Shown: piece by piece, positions 14,651-22,616 of the stretch | Layout: each line of letters begins with the position of its first letter | Position numbering within the stretch: position 1 is the stretch's first letter | Origin: a virus | DNA: 41,623 nt | Direction: 5' to 3' (one strand) | IMG/VR virus record: IMGVR_UViG_3300031952_000044 | Location: 1-41,623 of that record | Notes under the pieces: generated by a model | The model's database searches: none | The model's input: the letters and a program-made list of their open reading frames with translations, nothing else | What the model was told of the DNA's origin: nothing | Program-made: the position numbers and the translations under genes

Positions 14651-14980
14651 ATGGGCTTGGTGGACAAATACGTTTATTTTTGGCAAGTAAGAGGCCTTGG
14701 AAAAGGCCAGTTCACCCAGTTCCTGGACTTGCTTAACTTCAATTTCGTGGCAATGCTTTTGATTTTGCTCAAAGCATACTTTCCCGGCGTGGACAGCATG
14801 ATAATATGGATTTTTGTTCTCGCCATTGTGATTGAAACAACCGGTTTTTTTGGCGGAGTCATCCTCGAAAGAAAATATCACTTAATCAACAGCCAGCAAA
14901 AATTCAGCAATACGCGGAATGACGAGCTACAAGAAATTTTGGTTAGGCTGAGAAGAATGGAAGCATTGATGAAAAAGTAA
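14651..14980 (+). CDS. Two-span membrane protein, holin-like (109 aa)
   Basis: Two hydrophobic segments (about residues 30-45 and 50-72) are followed by a charged C-terminal coiled coil ending in KK. Size and topology fit a class II holin, but archaeal virus holins are not recognisable by motif, so it could be any small membrane protein. It ends just before the next promoter. Confidence 0.55.
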   Translation: MGLVDKYVYFWQVRGLGKGQFTQFLDLLNFNFVAMLLILLKAYFPGVDSMIIWIFVLAIVIETTGFFGGVILERKYHLINSQQKFSNTRNDELQEILVRLRRMEALMKK

Positions 14981-14986
14981 CGAAAA

Positions 14987-15018
14987 GGCTTTTATACAAG
15001 AAAAGCCGTAAAGAAGAG
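14987..15018 (+). promoter_or_regulatory. Composite late promoter before the 15040 gene
   Basis: GGCTTTTATACAAG (14987-15000) plus second block GCCGTAAAGAAGAG (15005-15018). An AGGAGG follows before ATG 15040, so here the leader is long enough to carry a ribosome site. Confidence 0.65.
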
Positions 15019-15039
15019 CAAACAAAGGAGGAATTCATC

Positions 15040-15201
15040 ATGGCTTATTTGGCTGTTAAAAGCACTTCGTTTGATCCGACAGTTGACTCGGATGCAACAA
15101 TCGCGGCTGCCTTATCAACGACTTATACGACTATTCACGCGGTCATTCCGTGCGTCATTTCGAACACGAAAGTGAAGGTCATCGTGTTTTACCAAGAATA
15201 G
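15040..15201 (+). CDS. Small structural-type protein (53 aa)
   Basis: AAAGGAGGA lies upstream and the gene has its own promoter. The product is Ser/Thr/Ala/Val-rich with a C-terminal strand (KVKVIVFYQE), like the small decoration-type proteins upstream. No family is recognised; expression from a strong late promoter suggests a virion component. Confidence 0.5.
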   Translation: MAYLAVKSTSFDPTVDSDATIAAALSTTYTTIHAVIPCVISNTKVKVIVFYQE

Positions 15202-15210
15202 GAGAACTGA

Positions 15211-15495
15211 ATGGGCACGTTTTCAGAAAGCGACAAGCGTTCCGAAACTTTTTCTTTGGCTTGGAAGCCATTCATCGTAACCGAAGAGCACGCTATATTC
15301 GGTTTCAGCGACGTGAAGGGAACAAAAATCGGAGCCGGAGAAATTCCTGAAAGAATCAGGGGAACATTCGGAGCCACGGGAGCGGATCCAAATCAGCCTC
15401 TTTGCCCCCTAATGCCAGCGATAAAGCGAAACAAAGACAACAAACTTGCAATGAGTTTGGAAGAAAATCCTTTGGAAAGAAAGCTCGTGCAATAG
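15211..15495 (+). CDS. Hypothetical protein (94 aa)
   Basis: Preceded by GGAGAA and 9 nt after the previous stop. Sequence is globular with FSLAWKPFIVTEEHAIFGFSD-type strands, and the C-terminal third is basic. No family is recognised. Its stop overlaps the next promoter. Confidence 0.5.
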   Translation: MGTFSESDKRSETFSLAWKPFIVTEEHAIFGFSDVKGTKIGAGEIPERIRGTFGATGADPNQPLCPLMPAIKRNKDNKLAMSLEENPLERKLVQ

Positions 15496-15525
15496 GTTTT
15501 TATACAAGATAAAGCATAAAAGAGG
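15495..15525 (+). promoter_or_regulatory. Composite late promoter before the BppU-like gene
   Basis: GGTTTTTATACAAG (15495-15508) plus GCATAAAAGAGG (15514-15525): the closest match to the two-block consensus in the window. It lies on the 3' end of the preceding gene. Confidence 0.7.
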
Positions 15526-15543
15526 AAAAGCGAGGCGACGAGT

Positions 15544-15864
15544 TTGACAAAAGTCCTGATAAGGAACGACCAGAAATTCGATTTGAATTTCACGGTAACC
15601 GATTCTGCCGGGACAGTCTTGTCGCTGAGCGATGTCACGACAGTGGTATTCAAAATGAAAGCCCTGAATGCAACCGAAAACAAGGTCGAAAAAGCATGCA
15701 CAGTGGATGTCGCAGGAAGTGGAACCTGCCACGTCAATTTGGTTGCAGCCGACATGGACACAAGCGGAAACTATCGCGCTGAAGTCGAATTGACTTACAC
15801 TGATTCCAAGGTTGTGACAGCAGACCTCGAAGATATTTACATAAAGGATGACAATGCAAACTAA
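15544..15864 (+). CDS. BppU-N-like Ig-type domain protein (106 aa)
   Basis: A TTG start at 15544 follows GAGGCGACGAG. The order of strands with LIRNDQKFDLNFTVTDSAGTVLSL at the N-terminus and the ending SGNYRAEVELTYTDSKVVT strongly resembles the N-terminal Ig-like domain of phage baseplate upper protein BppU (DUF2479 type), which links fibres to the tail tip. Here it is a stand-alone domain with its own promoter. Probable tail or fibre attachment protein. Confidence 0.6.
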   Translation: MTKVLIRNDQKFDLNFTVTDSAGTVLSLSDVTTVVFKMKALNATENKVEKACTVDVAGSGTCHVNLVAADMDTSGNYRAEVELTYTDSKVVTADLEDIYIKDDNAN

Positions 15865-15878
15865 GGAGGAAGACAAGA

Positions 15879-16448
15879 ATGGCAGCAGTATTTAGCGTGT
15901 ATTTTGATTTCGGAGGAGCCGATGCGAGCCCTGCAACAAGCCAGGACGTTGACGCATTAGGACCGCCGACAATAAGGTTCAAACAAGCGGACAACGCGAC
16001 AATTGACAGCGTTGCACCGATTCCGATTCCTACATCTGGAAACAATTTCAGTTACTGGAAAAACGTTTATTTGAAATGCGACACTGCTCCGAGCACTCAA
16101 GTAGACAATGTCAAGTTTTATACTGACGGAACAGCATTCGGAACAGGCGTGAGGCTTTGGGTAGCTAACACGAATCCCCAGAGAATAAACGGAAACTACA
16201 CAGGTTATGAGGTTTCGGATGCCGCAGTAGCAATGTCCAGCACGAACACGCAAGTCGTGGGAGTCACAGACGCTTTCACTTTCACAAGCGGAAGCCCGAG
16301 AACTTGCACGATATCCGAAGCAGGAAACATTATCAACGCAATCAGCGAAACAACCAACTATCTCGTATTACAAATGACAGTTGACAGTTCAGCGAGCCCA
16401 GGAGACCTGGCGAATGAAACACTTACGATACAATATGATGAAATATAA
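15879..16448 (+). CDS. Beta-rich virion protein (189 aa)
   Basis: AAGGAGG is 8 nt before ATG. Composition is Thr/Ser/Asn/Asp-rich with few helices, with stretches such as NVYLKCDTAPSTQVDNV and a C-terminal LTIQYDEI. It looks like a fibre or spike subunit and directly follows the BppU-like gene. No family is recognised. Confidence 0.6.
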   Translation: MAAVFSVYFDFGGADASPATSQDVDALGPPTIRFKQADNATIDSVAPIPIPTSGNNFSYWKNVYLKCDTAPSTQVDNVKFYTDGTAFGTGVRLWVANTNPQRINGNYTGYEVSDAAVAMSSTNTQVVGVTDAFTFTSGSPRTCTISEAGNIINAISETTNYLVLQMTVDSSASPGDLANETLTIQYDEI

Positions 16449-16464
16449 TCATTAGGCTATGATA

Positions 16465-16478
16465 ACATTTAAAATAGG
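16465..16478 (+). promoter_or_regulatory. TATA promoter for the homing endonuclease
   Basis: ACATTTAAAATAGG lies about 40 nt before ATG 16508. It lacks the second late block, which suggests the inserted gene brought its own simple archaeal promoter. Confidence 0.45.
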
Positions 16479-16507
16479 TTTCATTCATAAGATTGATAGG
16501 TGATTTT

Positions 16508-16960
16508 ATGAATGAAACACAAAAAGCCTATTGGGCAGGATTCGTAGATGGTGAAGGAAGCATAGGGATAATGAAAACAAAAAGCTCGCACTTTTTGAGA
16601 ATAACTATCTCTCAAAATAAAAAATATATAGTTGAAGAAGCAAAGGAGGAATTTGGATTTGGTTCTGTTGGCAGTAGCACAGCAAGAGAAAGAAAAATTA
16701 ATGGAATAATAACTTCAAAAAAAACCGTGATGTGGTATTGGAATACGACAACAAATCAAGCAGAAGAAGTTTTGAAATTGCTTTTGCCATATTTGAGAAT
16801 AAAAAAGAACCAAGCTCTTTTGGCATTGCAATTTCAAAAATACAAAAGGAAAACCACTGTCAGAGGCCAAAAGAAAGGCGGTGGATATCAATCAATGAGT
16901 AAAGAAGTGTTAAACAAAAGAGAAAGTTTCAAACAAGAAATTTCAAAATTAAATAATTAA
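16508..16960 (+). CDS. Free-standing LAGLIDADG homing endonuclease (150 aa)
   Basis: Residues 8-18 (YWAGFVDGEGS) are a clear LAGLIDADG dodecapeptide with the catalytic Asp/Glu. A single motif in 150 aa implies a homodimer that cuts a long target. ATG 16508 follows AGGTGAT, better than the TTG at 16493. The gene is more AT-rich than its neighbours and splits the structural operon, so it is a selfish insertion that spreads by cleaving alleles lacking it. Confidence 0.85.
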   Translation: MNETQKAYWAGFVDGEGSIGIMKTKSSHFLRITISQNKKYIVEEAKEEFGFGSVGSSTARERKINGIITSKKTVMWYWNTTTNQAEEVLKLLLPYLRIKKNQALLALQFQKYKRKTTVRGQKKGGGYQSMSKEVLNKRESFKQEISKLNN

Positions 16961-16981
16961 AAAAAAAGGAAGTGCAATACA

Positions 16982-17374
16982 ATGCAAGACATTTACTGGA
17001 AGGCGGTTTACAAGGACGGGCGTAACTTGTCCCAGTTTAACGCTGACGGAACCGAAAACAAGTATCCGGATATTGACCGGAATAACCTACTTTTTTTTGA
17101 ATTGCTTAAAGGCGATTCACTTATTTTCAGACTGCATTTGGAAGCTGGCCGCAGGCTGATTGTTCGAAAAAGAGTCATTGGAAAAGTATTTGACCCAAAG
17201 AGCCTTAAGGCGGTTTGGATGATTGGCTGGCAATGGAATGCCAATGGGCGAAACGTGCAGGACATTGCATGGGTATTCGAAGACGGTCATGTCGAGCTTA
17301 CTGGGCAATTCAAAGAATGCCCTTTTAACGAACCCGAGCATTTGCTTGAATGCGAAAAGGAGGAATCAAAGTGA
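16982..17374 (+). CDS. Hypothetical protein (130 aa)
   Basis: AAGGAAGTG precedes the ATG. The sequence looks like a small beta-sandwich (QDIYWKAVYKDG, LLFFELLKGDSLIFRLHLE, MIGWQWNANGR, DIAWVFEDGHVE). It may be a virion or carbohydrate-related protein given the neighbouring enzymes. No family is recognised. Confidence 0.55.
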   Translation: MQDIYWKAVYKDGRNLSQFNADGTENKYPDIDRNNLLFFELLKGDSLIFRLHLEAGRRLIVRKRVIGKVFDPKSLKAVWMIGWQWNANGRNVQDIAWVFEDGHVELTGQFKECPFNEPEHLLECEKEESK

Positions 17375-17847
17375 AATTAATTAAGATGAAAATAAAGCGG
17401 ACTGAAGAGAATGGAAGAACGCATTACGATTATCCGAGTGCTTACAAAGCCGAACTCGTGAAATTCGGGCCAATCTATGAAAGCGCTTTGCCAGAGAATC
17501 TTGCGATAGTTTCTGCCAGGGGAAACAAGGACGAGTTTATTTTGTTTGGAGTTGAAGACAAGGCTGCACAAGTTTTTCTTTCTTCTCAAGGCGTTTTTGA
17601 AAAAGCGTTTTCTTTTGAAGCCCAAGAAATAACTGAAGAAGCTGCAAAACAAATTGGGAGTTCTTGGACAAGGCAGACTGAGAAGATAACTGATGAAGCC
17701 AAAGTTATTCAGATTCTTGCCAAAGTAGCAAGGAACGAGCAGCTTACTCAAGCCGAAAAAGACGCTTTGGATCCGAATAAACCAGAATCAGGAATAAGTT
17801 TGTCAAAGTCTTTCGAGGCGTATTTGAATGAGTTTCTGGGAAAATAA
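17371..17847 (+). CDS. Hypothetical protein (158 aa)
   Basis: A GTG start at 17371, with AAAGGAGGA upstream, overlaps the previous TGA. The first 95 residues are alpha/beta; the C-terminus (about 110-158) is helical with VIQILAKVARNEQLTQAEKDAL, a short helix-turn-helix-like pattern seen at the ends of phage tail-associated proteins. Function unknown. Confidence 0.55.
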   Translation: MKLIKMKIKRTEENGRTHYDYPSAYKAELVKFGPIYESALPENLAIVSARGNKDEFILFGVEDKAAQVFLSSQGVFEKAFSFEAQEITEEAAKQIGSSWTRQTEKITDEAKVIQILAKVARNEQLTQAEKDALDPNKPESGISLSKSFEAYLNEFLGK

Positions 17848-18340
17848 GGTTGTTACTACGGATGACGTTTGCTTGCATAACCTTTGCTATTGGGCTTATT
17901 GGGATGAATTGAAAAAAGCGTTTCCAGAACTCAAAGTGATTGCTTTCACTGTTGCTGATTGGGGAAACAAAGAGAATGTTTCAGATAGCCAAGAGTTCAA
18001 GAACTGGTTTGAGGAAAGAAAAGACTGGGTGCAAATAGGCGTGCATGGATATGACCATCTTTACCCGCCTGAGTGTGAAAGGGATAACCAAGAAGAATTT
18101 ATTGCAAGGGCTTTGGGTGTTTTAAAGTCTTTTTTGCCAGAAAAATTTTTGTATCGCGCGCCTGGTTTTCAGGTCACGAATCAAACCGAACCGATTTTGA
18201 AAAAACTTGGTTTTGCGGGAATTGCTCATCAGGGGCGAATAAAGTTTTTTGACGGAAGATTTGTTGAAACTTTTGACACGCATTGCAGTGGCAAGGGCGT
18301 TAATCCTATTGCGGAGGTGTCTAAATGTTTAGCATTGTGA
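17828..18340 (+). CDS. Polysaccharide deacetylase-like protein (170 aa)
   Basis: NodB/CE4-like motifs are visible: the TDD metal-base segment (residues 11-13), the metal-binding GVHGYDH (71-77, giving H73 and H77), and RAPGF (110-114). These fit a metal-dependent deacetylase that removes acetyl groups from N-acetyl sugars, on a host surface polysaccharide or on virion glycans. At 170 aa it is shorter than typical CE4 domains (about 200). It starts inside the previous gene and overlaps the glycosyltransferase start. Confidence 0.7.
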   Translation: MSFWENKVVTTDDVCLHNLCYWAYWDELKKAFPELKVIAFTVADWGNKENVSDSQEFKNWFEERKDWVQIGVHGYDHLYPPECERDNQEEFIARALGVLKSFLPEKFLYRAPGFQVTNQTEPILKKLGFAGIAHQGRIKFFDGRFVETFDTHCSGKGVNPIAEVSKCLAL

Positions 18341-19647
18341 TGCCAGTGAAAGACAATGCGGTAATAACTCGCGTGGCAATAGAAAGCATAAAAAACTATA
18401 CAACTGAGCCATACGAGTTAATCGTAGTGAACGATGGAAGCAAAGAAGAAACAACAGAATACTTGCGTTCTCTGCAGGGCATTTCACTCATTGAGAACAA
18501 AGAAAGCCAGGGCTGGTGCAAGGCAATAAACCAGGGAATTGAAAAAGCGAGAGGAGAGTTTGTTGTCTTTTCCAACAACGATGTCGTAGTAACGCCTGGG
18601 TGGGACAAGGGAATGCTCTTGCATTTTGATGTTGACAAGAGCCTTGGGGTTCTCGGGCCTGTTTCAAGTAGCGTTAATGGATTTCAGCACATAGACTATA
18701 ATAGAGAAGGCGTTGATTTCCAGTATTCTGATTCTCTCATGTTTTTTTTTACAATGGTTCGCAAAGAAACAATTGACAAAATCGGGGGGCTTGACGAACG
18801 ATTTGGAATCGGGGGACAAGACGATGCCGATTATTGTATTCGCGCAAAGCAGGTTGGTTGGAAAGTTGGAATTGCAAGAAACGTTTTCGTTTACCATTAC
18901 GGCAGCATGACTTACAGGGACATTTTTCACAACAATGCAAAGGCTTCTGTTGAGTTTGCGAATTCAAGGCAAAAAATTTTGTTGGAAAAGTATGGGGGAA
19001 ATCCTTTTAAGAAAAAAAAGGTTTTTATTGCGATTCCGAATCTTGGAACAATTGTTCCAGAGCTTGCCACGAATTTGTTGCAGTGGACTCACGATGATAG
19101 GTTTGATACAAAGGTTTTCATGCCAAAAAATCTTCAACCTGAAACAGTGGCTCGGAATACTTGTGTAAAGAGTTTTTTGGAAAGCGATTGCGATTACTTG
19201 TTGTGGATTGATGATGACGTTTTTTGCCCGCCAGAAACTTTGTACAGGTTAATTGAACATGACAAGGATGTTGTCGGTGCAGTAGTTTTCGCTTTGAAAT
19301 TTGACAAGAATGAAGTTTTTTCTTACCCAGTTACTCTGCGTTACAATGAAGAAAAAGAATACAAAGCGTTTTATGGAAAAGGCTTGGAAGAAGTGGATGC
19401 AACAGGCAGCGCTTGTGTCTTATTTAAAAGAAAAGTCTTTGAACACAAGGAGCTTGAAACGCCTTACGAATTCCAGTTTCACAAAGACGGGACTCTTGTC
19501 TTGACTTGTGATTTTTCTTTGATGCAAAAGGTTCAAAAAGCAGGTTTCAAAATATTCGTGGACTTTGATTTGATTTGCTCTCATATAAAAGGAGTGGATT
19601 TAAAATTGTTGAACAACTTGCTGGCGAGGATGAAAAATGGCGAATAA
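18325..19647 (+). CDS. Double-domain family 2-type glycosyltransferase (440 aa)
   Basis: The first domain (1-215) is a GT2 fold: FSIVMPVKDN, VVNDGS (34-39), SNNDV (83-87, DXD-like) and GGQDDADYCIRAKQ (163-175). After a short linker a second GT-A domain (232-430) begins with FIAIPNLG, then VARNTCV (275-281) and the DXD motif WIDDDV (294-299). Both would transfer sugars from nucleotide donors, probably in series. No membrane span is seen. It sits in a tail/fibre operon with the deacetylase, which implies virion or host-surface glycan modification. Confidence 0.8.
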   Translation: MFSIVMPVKDNAVITRVAIESIKNYTTEPYELIVVNDGSKEETTEYLRSLQGISLIENKESQGWCKAINQGIEKARGEFVVFSNNDVVVTPGWDKGMLLHFDVDKSLGVLGPVSSSVNGFQHIDYNREGVDFQYSDSLMFFFTMVRKETIDKIGGLDERFGIGGQDDADYCIRAKQVGWKVGIARNVFVYHYGSMTYRDIFHNNAKASVEFANSRQKILLEKYGGNPFKKKKVFIAIPNLGTIVPELATNLLQWTHDDRFDTKVFMPKNLQPETVARNTCVKSFLESDCDYLLWIDDDVFCPPETLYRLIEHDKDVVGAVVFALKFDKNEVFSYPVTLRYNEEKEYKAFYGKGLEEVDATGSACVLFKRKVFEHKELETPYEFQFHKDGTLVLTCDFSLMQKVQKAGFKIFVDFDLICSHIKGVDLKLLNNLLARMKNGE

Positions 19648-20251
19648 TGTTTTAAGTTCAGATGCCAGTTCTAATATAATTTATCGGCATTCTGGTTTTT
19701 CTGCAACTGTTTCTGATAGTTTTTCAAGCCCAAGCACAAATGCAATAAGCATTGAATGGGATGGCACTAATGTTTTAAGTGCAGATGCCACTTCTGATAA
19801 AATCTATAAGCATTCTGGTTTTTCTGCAACTGTTTCTGATAGTTTTTCAAGTCCAAGCACGGTTCCATCTGGTATCGCTTGGGATGGCACTAATGTTTTA
19901 AGTGCAGATTATGTTACAACTAAGATTTATCTTCATTCTGGTTTCAGTGCTACAGTTTCAAACAGTTTTTCAAGTCCGAGTTTAGAACAATATGGTATTG
20001 CTTGGGATGGCACTAATGTTTTAAGTGCAGATACTGGGTCAGATAAGATTTATCTTCATTCTGGTTTTAGTGCTACAGTTTCAAACAGTTTTTCAAGTCC
20101 GAGCAACAATTTGATAGGTGTTGGTTGGGATGGCATCAATGTTTTAAGTTCAGATGCCACTTCTGATAAAATCTATAAGCATTCTGGTTTTTCTGCAACT
20201 GTTTCTGATAGTTTTTCAAGTCCAAGCATAAATCCCCGTGGTGTTATTTGG
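19637..20251 (+). repeat. Five tandem 123-bp coding repeats
   Basis: The five 41-residue blades are nearly identical at DNA level in segments such as TTCTGGTTTTTCTGCAACTG, which shows recent duplication or recombination. Copies 1, 2 and 5 form one subtype and copies 3 and 4 another (ACAGTTTCAAACAGTTTTTC). Confidence 0.75.
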
Positions 20252-21457
20252 GCTACAGGAATGGCTGAACTGCCAGTCATAAAGACCTTCACAGCGAATG
20301 CCTTTTTGAAGAAAACTTTGACAAAAACTTTCACCGCAGATGCCTTGTTGAATAAAACATTTGCAAAATCATTCACTGCAGATGCAATAATTGTAACAAG
20401 AACAACGAAGACCTTCAGTGCAGATGCCATTTTGGAAACGGGCGTCCAAACATACACAAAGACTTTTACTGCCGACGCAATCGTCGTGAACAGGAATACC
20501 AAGACCTTCACTGTAGACGCTTACGTGCAGAAGCAAGGGACAACAAAAACTTTCACCGTAGATGCAATTCTCAAATCGACTTCAACAAAGACACTTACTG
20601 CGGATGCAATCCTCAAGGCGACAACTGCGAAGACCTTTACGGCGGATGCATACATCCAGTTAGCGGGAACAAAGACCTGCACTGCCGACGCCATCCTAAT
20701 CAGGACTTCAACAAAGGAATTCACGGCAAACGCTGTTCTTACCTCAGCCAATGCCAAGACCTTCACTGCCGATGCATTACTACAGGCGACTGGAAGAACA
20801 AAAGAATTTTCAGCAGACACCATCCTGAAAGCGACTATTGAAAAAGAATTCACGGTTAACGCAATTGTAGTCATCAGAGCCACAAAAACCTTTTCAGCGG
20901 ACGCACAACTCCAGATTACTTCGACAAAGACATTCACAGCAGACACTTACATTAGGCGCACAAGCACGAAGGAATTCTCCGCAGATGCTTATGTGGAAAA
21001 AGAGCAAACCAAGACTTTTACTGCAGACGTATTGATTGAGAAGACTCAAATCACAACTTTCACTGCGGATGCATACGTTAGGAACACTTACTCGAAGACT
21101 TTCACAGCTGACGCCTACCTGAGAGCAAGCGAAACAAAAGAGTTTTCCGCAGACGCCATTCTTGTCGCAACAAGCGAAAAGGAATTCACTGCAGATGCCT
21201 TGATTGTCAGCAGAGAAACAAAGACATTCACCACAGATGCATACATAACAATGCAATCAACAGTCACCTTTTCGGTGGACGCATTCCTGATAAAGACCGG
21301 AACAAAGACCTTCACAGCAGATGCGACAATCCTGAAATCCTTTTCAAAAGGGACTCTGACCGCAATTGCGAAAGACACAAGCATGACGGCTACAGCCAAA
21401 AGCACGAGCATGACAGCAACTGCAAAGAGCGTTTCCATGACCGCCATTGTTTCGTAA
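19637..21457 (+). CDS. Large repetitive fibre/adhesin (606 aa)
   Basis: Residues 4-205 contain five 41-residue repeats with NVLS(A/S)D, KIYxHSGFSATVS and WDGT, resembling blades of a small beta-propeller. Residues 216-570 contain about 25 repeats of 14 residues with the core K-T-F-T-A-D-A-(I/Y/L), likely one strand pair each in a beta-solenoid or a strand-rich shaft. The end has three 9-residue MTATAKS repeats. A host-adhesion or tail-fibre role is inferred. Its start overlaps the glycosyltransferase end by 11 nt. Confidence 0.75.
   Translation: MANNVLSSDASSNIIYRHSGFSATVSDSFSSPSTNAISIEWDGTNVLSADATSDKIYKHSGFSATVSDSFSSPSTVPSGIAWDGTNVLSADYVTTKIYLHSGFSATVSNSFSSPSLEQYGIAWDGTNVLSADTGSDKIYLHSGFSATVSNSFSSPSNNLIGVGWDGINVLSSDATSDKIYKHSGFSATVSDSFSSPSINPRGVIWATGMAELPVIKTFTANAFLKKTLTKTFTADALLNKTFAKSFTADAIIVTRTTKTFSADAILETGVQTYTKTFTADAIVVNRNTKTFTVDAYVQKQGTTKTFTVDAILKSTSTKTLTADAILKATTAKTFTADAYIQLAGTKTCTADAILIRTSTKEFTANAVLTSANAKTFTADALLQATGRTKEFSADTILKATIEKEFTVNAIVVIRATKTFSADAQLQITSTKTFTADTYIRRTSTKEFSADAYVEKEQTKTFTADVLIEKTQITTFTADAYVRNTYSKTFTADAYLRASETKEFSADAILVATSEKEFTADALIVSRETKTFTTDAYITMQSTVTFSVDAFLIKTGTKTFTADATILKSFSKGTLTAIAKDTSMTATAKSTSMTATAKSVSMTAIVS
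20282..21350 (+). repeat. About 25 tandem 42-bp coding repeats
   Basis: Each unit encodes about 14 residues with K-(T/E)-F-(T/S)-A-D-A. Four units are longer by one to three residues. DNA identity between units is much lower than in the 123-bp array, so this array is older and kept by selection on the protein. Confidence 0.75.
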
Positions 21458-21480
21458 GGTTTTAATATGAGTTAATACAA
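21457..21480 (+). promoter_or_regulatory. Late-type promoter before connector operon
   Basis: AAGGTTTTAATATGAG (21457-21472) is followed by ATACAAAAGAAG, a looser second block. ATG 21495 follows after GTGAT, part of the SD complement. Confidence 0.5.
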
Positions 21481-21494
21481 AAGAAGTGATTGAA

Positions 21495-22187
21495 ATGAGC
21501 TATTGCACGGTTAGCCAAGTGAGAATGAAAACAGGCTTGACGACCACAGAAATCTCTGATGACGATATCCAGGTCTTGATAGGTTTCTCTGATTCCGAAG
21601 TCGAGCAAATAACAGGGCAAAGTTTTGGAAACGCGACAAGCACGACTGAATACCATTCGCTTTATCCTCCCAAAAGAGCCGATGATGTTCTTCCGAACAG
21701 GATTCTTTTGAAGCATTATCCGGTCATGAGCGTGACATCTTTTGTGCTCACGAATTCAACGGAAACCGTCACGACAGCCTTGGACACTTTGAGTGCTGCA
21801 GAAATTTCAGGCAAGATTTTTCAAAGCGCGGATTATTACTGTGACACAATCGCAGGGATTGTCGAGCTTTCCACAAAGCCATTCGATTTCGTGCCGAACA
21901 GAGCCAAGATTACTTACACGTACGGGCATGAGATTCTGCCGACAATTATCAGCGAGATCTCCGCGAATCTGGCTGGAATAAGAGCCTGGGTGAATTTTTT
22001 GGGCGGGAATTACGACAGGTTGAACAGTTACACGCTGCCTGAGCAGTCTTACAATAAGGGCGATTTTTACGACAGGGGTTTAAAAATGATTGAGCAATTG
22101 AGGAAGAACTCAGAAGACCTTTTCAACCAGGTCGGGAAGAAACAAAGAAGCATGATTGGAATTTCAGGCGGGGGCTACTTCGAATGA
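21495..22187 (+). CDS. Head-tail connector, gp6-like (230 aa)
   Basis: The first 45 residues (CTVSQVRMKTGLTTTEISDDDIQVLIGFSDSEVEQITG) have the helical YCTx(D/E)VR...T...(I/L)SD..I...I..A...I pattern of phage head-tail connector gp6/gp15 adaptors, which attach to the portal. Beta segments follow. ATG 21495 is chosen because of the GTGAT site rather than GTG 21486. Gene order (connector, closure, gp10, terminator, tube) supports this. Confidence 0.65.
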   Translation: MSYCTVSQVRMKTGLTTTEISDDDIQVLIGFSDSEVEQITGQSFGNATSTTEYHSLYPPKRADDVLPNRILLKHYPVMSVTSFVLTNSTETVTTALDTLSAAEISGKIFQSADYYCDTIAGIVELSTKPFDFVPNRAKITYTYGHEILPTIISEISANLAGIRAWVNFLGGNYDRLNSYTLPEQSYNKGDFYDRGLKMIEQLRKNSEDLFNQVGKKQRSMIGISGGGYFE

Positions 22188-22249
22188 CTGATAAGGGAGG
22201 GAAAAAGCCCTATGGTCAAGAAAAACGAGGTAAAGGGGGCTTTTTTTAA
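22184..22249 (+). CDS. Possible 21-aa basic micro-protein or leader peptide
   Basis: ATG 22184 overlaps the connector stop as ATGA and its TAA (22247-22249) overlaps the next ATG (22249), so it is perfectly linked at both ends. The peptide is Lys/Gly-rich (MTDKGGKKPYG...KGGFF). Its mRNA contains the hairpin at 22202-22246, so it may be a leader controlling the next gene. Confidence 0.35.
   Translation: MTDKGGKKPYGQEKRGKGGFF
22202..22247 (+). terminator. Hairpin with T-run just before the closure gene
   Basis: AAAAAGCCC (22202-22210) pairs with GGGCTTTTT inside 22237-22245 and the 3' side is a T7 run. It also covers the GGGGG that could serve as ribosome site of ATG 22249. It may be an attenuator or a translation switch. 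Confidence 0.5.
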
Positions 22250-22614
22250 TGAGTTTGGGGATATCAGCAAACGATTTTAGCGCTATCTTGGCTGATTTGG
22301 GGACTGCATTGACTTATCGCGCGTATGCTGGGAGTCTTGATGAATTCGGAGGCACTTCTTATTCTTTTGCCGCAGATACCACAAAAACCTGGATTTTTTT
22401 CAAGCACGGGAGCAAAACTTTCCTGAGCAAATTCGGCATTGTCGAGGAAGGCGACGCTTACGTCATAGTGCCGGCAACTGTGACAATCAGTTACAGGGAC
22501 AGGATTGTCTATAACAGCGAAACCTTTGAATACACGCCAGACTGCGTCTGGGCTGAGAGAAAAGCCGGCGGGACATCGTGTTATAAATATTACACGCTCA
22601 AGAAGGTCGGTTAA
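22249..22614 (+). CDS. Head-closure/head-tail joining-like protein (121 aa)
   Basis: A beta-barrel-like protein (ALTYRAYAGSLDEFGGTSY, KTWIFFKHG, VTISYRDRIVYNSETFEYTPDCVW) typical of the small head-tail joining or stopper proteins found between gp6-like connectors and gp10-like proteins. Assigned mainly by order and fold impression. Confidence 0.55.
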   Translation: MSLGISANDFSAILADLGTALTYRAYAGSLDEFGGTSYSFAADTTKTWIFFKHGSKTFLSKFGIVEEGDAYVIVPATVTISYRDRIVYNSETFEYTPDCVWAERKAGGTSCYKYYTLKKVG

Positions 22615-22616
22615 GA

